Shown here: positions 1 to 4,751 of the stretch, piece by piece
Layout: each line of letters begins with the position of its first letter
How positions within the stretch are numbered: position 1 is the stretch's first letter
Assembly (NCBI GenBank): GCA_031279875.1
Contig: JAITHS010000160.1
Coordinates: 1-5,494 of the forward strand
DNA length: 5,494 bases
From: Tannerella sp.
GTDB lineage: Bacteria > Bacteroidota > Bacteroidia > Bacteroidales > Tannerellaceae
Direction of reading: 5' to 3'
Position numbers and translations under genes: made by a program
Notes under the pieces: generated by a model
What the model was told of the DNA's origin: nothing
What the model saw: only the letters and a program-made list of their open reading frames with translations
Database searches by the model: none

Positions 1-127
1 GGCCCGCTGCGTTCATATTCGTTCTCAATATCAGCCAACTCCTCAATGCTGAAAGACCTCAAATATGACCAGAGCAGTTCGCCCTATAACCGGCAAGCGT
101 GGCAGTAAAAGATTTAACATTCTTAAT
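1..127. other. Left-edge region with no convincing gene
   Basis: This stretch lies downstream of the ACT-domain gene, and I cannot assign a gene to it. Three short readings exist. On the plus strand a frame is open from base 1 to a TAA at 106-108, without evidence of coding. On the minus strand a frame is open from 83 to the window edge, in a style that could be coding (it reads IEELADIENEYERSG), but a TAG lies at 84-86 and there is no ATG. Also on the minus strand, an ATG at 118-120 opens a 25-codon frame that ends with a TGA at 43-45. No strong hairpin followed by a T-run, of the kind expected for an intrinsic terminator of the ACT gene, was found. The minus-strand frame could be the edge of a further leftward gene or a decayed element. 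Confidence 0.35.
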
Positions 128-517
128 TCATAAGTTGGCCGTCAATACTTCGGCACATTTTTTTAGGTCGTCGGGGCGGATGATAACGTTTGCCGTATCG
201 CCTTCCGAAAAGGCGTACATGTACTCAACAAAGATGTCGGCGCCGGTAATGATTTCCATTGCGAGGGCGAGTGAACCGGGTTTGTTAGGCACATGCAGGC
301 AGATAACATCAGCCTGATTGACGGCGTATTTGTTTTCAACTAATAGCGCCAAAGCCTTATCGGTATCCGACACAATGAGGCGGACGATGCCGAAGTCGGA
401 ACTCTCCGACACTGTGAACGCCGTCATATTGATATTTGCGTCGCCCAGCAATTTGCTGATTTCGGTAAAGCGACCTTTCTTGTTCTCTAAGAACACTGAT
501 AATTGTTTTGTTATCAT
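128..517 (-). CDS. Tandem ACT-domain protein (small-molecule sensor)
   Basis: A 129-residue cytoplasmic protein that consists of two ACT domains and nothing else. The first spans about residues 3-66 and has the typical strand-turn-helix entry (QLSVFLENKKGRF, 5-17). The second spans about 70-129 and has the ligand-loop signature HVPNKPGSL at 75-83. ACT domains bind amino acids or related small molecules, usually at dimer interfaces. No enzyme domain is fused here, so the protein probably acts as a free regulator or sensor. The ATG at 515-517 lies 6 bases after the stop of the phenylacetate-CoA ligase gene, on the same strand. That spacing implies co-transcription, probably with translation linked to the upstream gene. 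Stand-alone ACT proteins next to paaK are familiar in Bacteroidales and other anaerobes, so the ligand may be an aromatic amino acid or arylacid. The ligand is inferred from context and not visible in the sequence. The stop is TGA. Confidence 0.9.
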   Translation of the reverse strand: MITKQLSVFLENKKGRFTEISKLLGDANINMTAFTVSESSDFGIVRLIVSDTDKALALLVENKYAVNQADVICLHVPNKPGSLALAMEIITGADIFVEYMYAFSEGDTANVIIRPDDLKKCAEVLTANL

Positions 518-523
518 ATCTTA

Positions 524-1825
524 TTATTTTAATTTACGAAGGTCAATAACATGTTTTGCCTTGCCCTGACTGCGTTCTATGCTGCGGGGTTCGACTATTT
601 TGATGTCGGGTTTGATACCGATTACGCTTGTAAGACGGGCAGTGATTTTGTTGCGCAACGCTACGACCTTGTTCATCTCGTCGGAGTAGTATTCGGGTTT
701 GAGTTCGACGTTGATTTGGAACGTGTCCGTATTGTTAACGCGGTCAACGGTAATCATATAATGCGCTTCAAATTCGGGCAGTTCGAGGATTACCGATTCT
801 ACCTGTGACGGGAATACGTTTACACCTCTGATAATCAGCATGTCGTCGGAGCGTCCCATGATACGGTCCATGCGCACTGCTGTACGTCCGCAGCGGCAAG
901 TCTCGTAGTGTAGCGCTGTGAGGTCGCGTGTACGGTAGCGCAGCAGCGGCATTCCGTCTTTTGAGATTGTTGTAAAGACGAGTTCGCCCTGTGTGCCCGC
1001 TTCAACTTGTTGAAGTGATACGGGGTCGATGATTTCGGGATAGAAATGGTCTTCCCACAGATGCGTACCGTCTTGATACTCACATTCTCCGCCGACGCCG
1101 GGTCCGCTTATTTCCGTCAGTCCGTAGATGTCGAAAGCCTTAATACGCAGTTTGTCTTCGAGTTCGCGCCGCATGTTATCCGTCCACGGTTCGGCACCGA
1201 ATAGGCCTACTTTGAGTTTAAATTCTTCGATAGGATATTCCGATTCGTGTATTGCTTCGGCAAGATGAAGGGCGTAGGAGGGCGTGCAGGCGAGGGCAGT
1301 AGCGCCAAAATCGTGCATGAGGGTAATCTGTTTCTGCGTATTACCGCTACTCATCGGGATAACGGAGCCGCCGATAGCCTCTGTGCCGCCGTGAGCGCCC
1401 ATACCGCCGGTAAAAAGCCCATAACCGTATGACACCTGTACGATGTCGGATTTCGTCAGCCCGTAGGCAACAAGGCATCGTGCCACGCCTTCGTGCCACA
1501 CCGTCAGGTCGTTACGTGTATAGCCGGCCACGATAGGTTTGCCCGTCGTTCCCGACGAGGCGTGCAGGCGCACAATCTCCGACATCGGCGACGCCATCAG
1601 CCCGAAGGGATAGTTCTCGCGGAGGTCTTGTTTAGTAGTGAAAGGGAGTTTGACGATGTCGTCAATCGTCTGAATATCACAGGGGGTGATATCTAACTCC
1701 TGCATTTTTTTACGGTAGAACGTGGTATTGCTGTAAACTCGTTCTACAACTCGTTTTAATCTGATGGATTGCAGTTTATGCAGTTCGTCGCGCGACATGC
1801 ACTCCATGGTTTCGTTCCAATACAT
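524..1825 (-). CDS. paaK: Phenylacetate-CoA ligase (AMP-forming)
   Basis: A 433-residue adenylate-forming enzyme, full length for the PaaK family. It would convert phenylacetate (or a related aryl acid), ATP and CoA to the CoA thioester, AMP and PPi in the cytoplasm. Visible motifs are the P-loop SSGTTGKP at 90-97, the adenine/substrate motif YGLTE at 234-238, RTRD ending at Asp301 (ribose contact), the hinge GRSDDML at 324-330, NVFPSQVE at 336-343 and the C-terminal GKAK at 421-424, which supplies the conserved catalytic lysine region. Cys248, His255, Cys310 and Cys312 are placed so that they could form a structural zinc site, as in some family members; this is inference. The ATG at 1823-1825 begins MYWNETMECM, a typical family N-terminus. 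The ACT-domain gene follows 6 bases downstream. In related bacteria this pair often sits with indolepyruvate ferredoxin oxidoreductase genes (iorA/iorB), which convert aryl pyruvates to aryl-acetyl-CoA. They are not in this window. The true substrate could be another aryl acetate, such as indoleacetate. Confidence 0.95.
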   Translation of the reverse strand: MYWNETMECMSRDELHKLQSIRLKRVVERVYSNTTFYRKKMQELDITPCDIQTIDDIVKLPFTTKQDLRENYPFGLMASPMSEIVRLHASSGTTGKPIVAGYTRNDLTVWHEGVARCLVAYGLTKSDIVQVSYGYGLFTGGMGAHGGTEAIGGSVIPMSSGNTQKQITLMHDFGATALACTPSYALHLAEAIHESEYPIEEFKLKVGLFGAEPWTDNMRRELEDKLRIKAFDIYGLTEISGPGVGGECEYQDGTHLWEDHFYPEIIDPVSLQQVEAGTQGELVFTTISKDGMPLLRYRTRDLTALHYETCRCGRTAVRMDRIMGRSDDMLIIRGVNVFPSQVESVILELPEFEAHYMITVDRVNNTDTFQINVELKPEYYSDEMNKVVALRNKITARLTSVIGIKPDIKIVEPRSIERSQGKAKHVIDLRKLK

Positions 1826-1864
1826 TTTAAATATTTTTAGTTATTATTATGACAATATCGGTGG

Positions 1865-1885
1865 CAATTAACCACTAACCACTTA
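1865..1885. repeat. Degenerate CCACTAA heptamer repeat at the 3' end of the DUF1080 gene
   Basis: Plus-strand copies are CCACTAA at 1872-1878 and CCACTTA at 1879-1885. A more degenerate unit, CAATTAA, precedes them at 1865-1871. On the minus strand this reads as TTAGTGG units, and the last unit overlaps the TAA stop of the DUF1080 gene at 1883-1885. The same heptamer is arrayed at 4731-4751, also over the stop of a leftward gene. The array is short, so chance similarity is possible for this copy alone, but the second occurrence argues for a dispersed motif. Confidence 0.5.
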
Positions 1886-2512
1886 ATATGTTACCTTAAC
1901 ATTGCGAAACCGTATCTGTCCGCCTTCGCTTTGCAGGCCTATGTAGCCTTCTTTTACTTTGTTGGTAGCGCGGTTTTGCAACTCGCCGTTGATGTAAACG
2001 GTTATTACTCCGCCTTTTACTTCAATTTTGGCTTTGTTCCACTCGCCTGCGGGCTTTTCGTTGGAGGCTTTTTGCTTGGCGATGACGGGAAATTTGGGGC
2101 GTTCGGTAACGCCTGCGGGCAGTTTGTATTCCACAAGGTCGGAACCGCCGAGCAGCACGAAATCGCCCGCATTACCGGCTTTCAACTGACACTCAATGCC
2201 GTTGGGAAACGGATTCTTCGGCTCTGCGATGAGCAGAAATATTCCGCTGTTAGTCGGCTCACCAATCCAACCCCACTCCAATTCGAGAGTGTAATCTTTG
2301 TACTTTTTCTTCGTGTACATGTACCCCAACTCGCCGCGAAGTACTATAACGCCGTCCTTAACGGTAAACACGTCTGCTGCCGGAGCCTTATTCTCCGCAA
2401 CTACAAAATTCCAGTTAGTCAGATCTTTACCGTTGAAAAGATTCTCTGTTTTTTGAGCCATACTCGTTTGGGCAATCATTATCGTTGCCGCTAAAATCAT
2501 AAATTGTTTCAT
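1883..2512 (-). CDS. Secreted DUF1080 (3-keto-disaccharide hydrolase fold) protein
   Basis: A 209-residue exported protein of the DUF1080 family (PF06439), which has a concanavalin A-like jelly-roll fold. The family contains 3-keto-disaccharide hydrolases and many glycan-associated proteins of unknown activity. Residues 1-19 form a signal peptide (MKQF then a hydrophobic core, with likely cleavage after TSMA before QKTEN), so it should act in the periplasm or at the envelope. Family hallmarks follow in order: LFNGKDLTNWNF just after the signal peptide, DGVIVLRG, YTLELEWGW, NSGIFLLI, IECQLKAG, GEWNKAKIEVKGGVITVYING and the closing GYIGLQSEGGQIRFRNVKV. The frame stays open upstream to an ATG at 2609-2611. 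I chose the ATG at 2510-2512 because it is followed at once by the signal peptide, and because a good Bacteroides-type promoter lies between the two ATGs at 2541-2571. The paaK gene begins 57 bases downstream on the same strand, so read-through transcription is possible. The exact substrate cannot be read from the sequence. Confidence 0.9.
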   Translation of the reverse strand: MKQFMILAATIMIAQTSMAQKTENLFNGKDLTNWNFVVAENKAPAADVFTVKDGVIVLRGELGYMYTKKKYKDYTLELEWGWIGEPTNSGIFLLIAEPKNPFPNGIECQLKAGNAGDFVLLGGSDLVEYKLPAGVTERPKFPVIAKQKASNEKPAGEWNKAKIEVKGGVITVYINGELQNRATNKVKEGYIGLQSEGGQIRFRNVKVTY

Positions 2513-2540
2513 TGCTATAAAAATTATGTTTAATACGGCG

Positions 2541-2571
2541 CAAAAATAATGCTTTTTTTCGAAAACGCAAA
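2541..2571 (-). promoter_or_regulatory. Bacteroides-type promoter for the DUF1080 gene
   Basis: On the minus strand the -33 element TTTG (2571 to 2568) is followed after 19 bases by TATTTTTG (2548 to 2541). This matches the Bacteroidota housekeeping consensus TTTG, about 19-21 bases, TAnnTTTG. Transcription would start roughly 5-8 bases further on, near 2534, which leaves a leader of about 22 bases before the ATG at 2512. The position supports that ATG over the in-frame ATG at 2611, which lies upstream of the promoter. Confidence 0.7.
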
Positions 2572-2638
2572 ATTTTTTTGCTTTCGCAATGCAACGTTTC
2601 GCTAAAATCAACGTTATTAATATATAAAATCAGTTGAT
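2572..2638. other. AT-rich divergent intergenic segment ahead of the LVIVD operon
   Basis: The rest of the divergent intergenic region should hold the rightward promoter of the three-gene LVIVD operon. It is AT-rich, with a T-run ending in TTTG at 2577-2580, which could serve as a -33 element. I do not see a matching TAnnTTTG on the plus strand at the right distance. No Shine-Dalgarno sequence precedes the ATG at 2639; the bases before it are an A/T-rich leader, as is common in Bacteroidota. Confidence 0.35.
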
Positions 2639-3130
2639 ATGAAAAAAATGATCTTACTATTAATTGCCTGTTTTGCAACACTTTGTACGTCATTGTACAT
2701 TGATTGGCATTCATCTTACGGCGAGTATTCTCCGGTGTTCATGGAGCGGTCGGAACTCGAAAAATCCGTATTTTATGTTGCCGGAAAGCGAGAACTCGAA
2801 AATCCGGGGAAGATTTACTCTCGCGCTCCGTATATCTTTATTAATGAGCGCTATAAGGGTGTGCATGTGATTGATAACACAGACCCCTCAAAGCCTATCA
2901 ATGTAGGTTTTATAGTAGCGCCGGGTTGTATCGACATGGCTGTCAAGGGCGAGGTGATGTATCTTGACAATGCGATTGATTTGGTTGCTATTGACCTGAA
3001 TACCAAAAAGGTAACTCATCGGCAAAAGGATGTCTTCCCCGAACCTAACGCTCCTAACGGATCTTATTATCATGTTTATAATCGTCCGTCGCAGACTTCA
3101 GTGCTTGTGGCGTGGAAAAAAAATCAGTAA
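2639..3130 (+). CDS. Short exported LVIVD-repeat protein, N-terminal part of a probable split propeller
   Basis: A 163-residue protein related to the N-terminal part of Bacteroidota LVIVD-repeat (beta-propeller) proteins. It starts with a basic, hydrophobic export signal (MKKMILLLIACFATLC). Cys11 (LIAC) and Cys16 (TLC) are both possible lipid-attachment residues. Neither is ideal: Cys11 follows a very short hydrophobic core, and Cys16 has Leu before it. After a Ser/Tyr-rich stretch comes the conserved family block YSPVFMERSELEKSVFY (30-46), then PGKIY and YIFINE. One clear LVIVD blade motif follows (GVHVIDNTDPSKP, 74-86), then APGCIDMAVKG (94-103) and a second blade-like motif (DLVAIDLNTKK, 114-124). 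The C-terminus ends in a strand-like SVLVAWKKNQ. Two blades cannot close a propeller alone. The next gene, in the same frame after TAA and one codon, carries about five more. An ATG at 2648 (residue 4) is an alternative start. Function unknown. Confidence 0.85.
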   Translation: MKKMILLLIACFATLCTSLYIDWHSSYGEYSPVFMERSELEKSVFYVAGKRELENPGKIYSRAPYIFINERYKGVHVIDNTDPSKPINVGFIVAPGCIDMAVKGEVMYLDNAIDLVAIDLNTKKVTHRQKDVFPEPNAPNGSYYHVYNRPSQTSVLVAWKKNQ

Positions 3131-3133
3131 ACA

Positions 3134-3910
3134 ATGAAAGCAACAATAATCTTTTTAGCAATTATATCCCTTACTTCATGCTACAGTGGCGAAAGAGGAG
3201 GAGAATACGCCACTTCGCCCGGTGAAAGCGGAGGACAGGGCGGCTCTATGGCACGATTTGCCGTAAATGGCGACTACTTATATACGGTTGATAATAACTC
3301 CCTGAAAATGTTTGACATAACCAACGCCGCCGAACCAAAGTATCTGCCGGCAAAAAATCAACCTCTGAACTTTGGCGTTGAGACAATCTTTCCGTTAGAT
3401 ACACTTCTGTTTATCGGCACGCGCAACGGAATGTACGTCTATGACGTCCGCCTGCCGGAATTCCCGCAACAGCTGGCGCATGTTACACATATCACCAGCT
3501 GCGACCCCGTTGTGGCCGACGGCAAATACGCTTATGTAACTCTCAACTCTGCAAATATCTTTTGCGGGCGAAATTCAAATTTGCTTCAAATATATGATTT
3601 GCAGGATATTGAGAAGCCGCAACTTATTAAAGAGCTAATAGGTTTTAATAATCCTCTCGGACTTGGTATCGTGGGCGACAGACTTTATATCTGCGATAAC
3701 GGGATTAAGGAGTATGACGTCAGCGATCCTCTTCAACCGCAATGGATAGGCGATTTGAGCCATATCTCCGAAATACAAAACATTGATACTTATGACGTTA
3801 TACCTCTATCCGATAAAATATTGCTCGTTATAGGAGGCGACGGATTTTACCAGTTTGATATTTCGGGCGACAAATTGAAATATATCAGCAGTATAAAAGT
3901 AAAAAAATGA
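3134..3910 (+). CDS. LVIVD-repeat beta-propeller lipoprotein
   Basis: A 258-residue lipoprotein with a signal peptide and a good lipobox, LTSC, at 13-16, so the mature protein begins at Cys16. It carries no obvious acidic surface-export signal just after the cysteine. A Gly-rich linker (about 19-38) is followed by GGSMARFAVNGDYLYTVD, typical of the family. I count five blade motifs: LKMFDITNAAEP (57-68), MYVYDVRLPEFPQ (100-112), LQIYDLQDIEKPQ (151-163), IKEYDVSDPLQPQ (191-203) and FYQFDISG (238-245). They are spaced 40-51 residues apart, as in LVIVD (PF08309) propellers. Cys123, Cys144 and Cys187 lie in the exported part. The gene starts 3 bases after the stop of the shorter LVIVD gene and in the same reading frame. 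Its end overlaps the next gene by four bases (ATGA). The family is thought to mediate binding or adhesion at the cell surface; no enzymatic motif is visible. Function unknown. Confidence 0.9.
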   Translation: MKATIIFLAIISLTSCYSGERGGEYATSPGESGGQGGSMARFAVNGDYLYTVDNNSLKMFDITNAAEPKYLPAKNQPLNFGVETIFPLDTLLFIGTRNGMYVYDVRLPEFPQQLAHVTHITSCDPVVADGKYAYVTLNSANIFCGRNSNLLQIYDLQDIEKPQLIKELIGFNNPLGLGIVGDRLYICDNGIKEYDVSDPLQPQWIGDLSHISEIQNIDTYDVIPLSDKILLVIGGDGFYQFDISGDKLKYISSIKVKK

Positions 3911-4605
3911 TTATGAAAAAGTTAGTATTAATAATAGGTTGTATGGCATTCCTCGCGCCATCGTTATGGTCGCAGGAACGAGCCGCAAGGAAAAGTTTTA
4001 AGAATGCCGTAACGATCGAACCGCTCTATGTTTACGGAAGCGGTATGCGCGTCAATTACGAACGAATGTTGGCGCCCAAGCAATGGATAGAAACAAGTCT
4101 GACAGGCTATAAAGTTCAACATGACAGCGATTTACGACAGACGTGGCAACTTGTTTTCTTCGACGAAGACAGAGTCAAATACGCTTACGGAGTTGGCGGC
4201 GACGTTCATTACAAATATATGATTAAACCTTATATGTATTTTTCCGCCGGAGTTTTTTACCGGTTTAATAAGGTCAATTTTATTGACGGAAACACATTTA
4301 AGGAATTTGAAGAAGACGGCTTGAAATTCTACGAACCGGCAGAACGGTATGTTAACCGGTTTGTTCATCGATACGGCACGACCGTGCGTCTCGGATATCA
4401 GTCAAAACCCTATCGTAGAGTAACTGTCGGCGGATATGTCGGACTGAGCTACATCAGATCTCGTTATAACGGAGATTCCAGCTACGGCCACAGCAATTTT
4501 TACGGTTACACATACGGAATAAATATCCGCGAAGGAAACGTTACCAACCTGCATTACAGCGGTCTTATGCCTGTTTTTGGCTTCAGAATAGGAGTGCGGT
4601 TTTGA
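3907..4605 (+). CDS. Probable outer-membrane beta-barrel protein
   Basis: A 232-residue exported protein with an N-terminal signal peptide (MIMKKLVLIIGCMAF and onwards; likely cleavage in LWS-QER near residue 22). The mature part is rich in aromatic and Gly residues and in alternating hydrophobic strands. I see about eight candidate strands: AVTIEPLYVYG, MRVNYERML, IETSLTGYKV, YAYGVGGDVHYKYM, YMYFSAGVFYRFNKV, GTTVRLGYQ, VTVGGYVGLSYIRSRY and FGFRIGVRF. The last residue is Phe, the usual C-terminal signal recognised by the barrel-assembly machinery. This fits a small eight-stranded outer-membrane barrel. No known family name can be assigned. The ATG at 3907 overlaps the preceding stop (ATGA), so translation is probably coupled to the LVIVD lipoprotein gene. 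The ATG at 3913 (residue 3) is an equally good start for the signal peptide. Its place in the operon suggests that it anchors or works with the LVIVD proteins at the outer membrane; that is inference. Confidence 0.8.
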   Translation: MIMKKLVLIIGCMAFLAPSLWSQERAARKSFKNAVTIEPLYVYGSGMRVNYERMLAPKQWIETSLTGYKVQHDSDLRQTWQLVFFDEDRVKYAYGVGGDVHYKYMIKPYMYFSAGVFYRFNKVNFIDGNTFKEFEEDGLKFYEPAERYVNRFVHRYGTTVRLGYQSKPYRRVTVGGYVGLSYIRSRYNGDSSYGHSNFYGYTYGINIREGNVTNLHYSGLMPVFGFRIGVRF

Positions 4606-4737
4606 ATAACTTATACTATTCCTAAAGTACAAGGTCAAATTCTTGCGGGTGTTACCGCTATTTGGGCAGAACAATCGGTGCTTGAAAAGATAAAAAAGCA
4701 AATAGATGAAAATATTCGGCAAAATCCGAACCACTAA
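4606..4737 (+). pseudogene. Orphan 3' gene remnant without a start codon
   Basis: Directly after the TGA of the barrel gene, and in the same frame, 43 codons stay open to a TAA at 4735-4737. The translation looks protein-like rather than random: YTIPKVQGQILAGVTAIW, then AEQSVLEKIKKQIDENIRQN and PNH. It has an amphipathic Lys/Glu-rich helix near the end. There is no ATG, and the only GTG (4678) is internal. The barrel protein already ends in a canonical Phe terminus, so this is unlikely to be its natural extension. I read it as the C-terminal leftover of a gene lost by deletion or rearrangement, whose family I do not recognise. A stop-codon mutation that once extended the barrel, or a chance open frame, are the alternatives. 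Its stop lies inside the CCACTAA heptamer array. Confidence 0.45.
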
Positions 4738-4751
4738 CCACTAATCACTAA
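4731..4751. repeat. Tandem CCACTAA heptamer array (three units)
   Basis: Three contiguous heptamers lie on the plus strand: CCACTAA at 4731-4737, CCACTAA at 4738-4744 and TCACTAA at 4745-4751, with a single C-to-T change in the third. The minus strand reads as TTAGTGG-type units. The array provides the TAA (4735-4737) ending the rightward orphan frame and the TAG (4734-4736) ending the leftward nuclease gene, and it encodes the last residues (LVISG) of the nuclease. A related array lies at 1865-1885. Confidence 0.75.

Noticed and set aside
43..120. 25-codon minus-strand frame starting at the ATG at 118-120
   Set aside because: It is too short to judge and other frames in the same stretch are equally open. 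No family or upstream signal supports it, so it is mentioned only in the left-edge entry.
1860..1876. Possible terminator hairpin (GTGG, 7-base loop, CCAC) after the DUF1080 gene
   Set aside because: The stem is only four pairs plus a wobble and has no following U-run on the relevant strand. The CCAC arm is explained by the heptamer repeat.
1931..2494. Long plus-strand open frame (187 codons) antisense to the DUF1080 gene
   Set aside because: The opposite strand carries a clear DUF1080 protein with all family motifs and a signal peptide. The plus frame has no recognisable domain and is a shadow.
2639..3910. The two LVIVD genes as one gene broken by a nonsense mutation
   Set aside because: The downstream part begins with its own ATG, signal peptide and LTSC lipobox immediately after the stop, which a simple nonsense mutation would not create.
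4402..4734. Minus-strand open frame of 110 codons opposite the end of the barrel gene
   Set aside because: It overlaps the well-supported barrel coding sequence and shows no domain or signal; it is a shadow frame.
4731..4751. Heptamer array as a CRISPR-like or attachment-site structure
   Set aside because: The units are contiguous 7-mers without spacers, and there are no cas, integrase or tRNA genes nearby.
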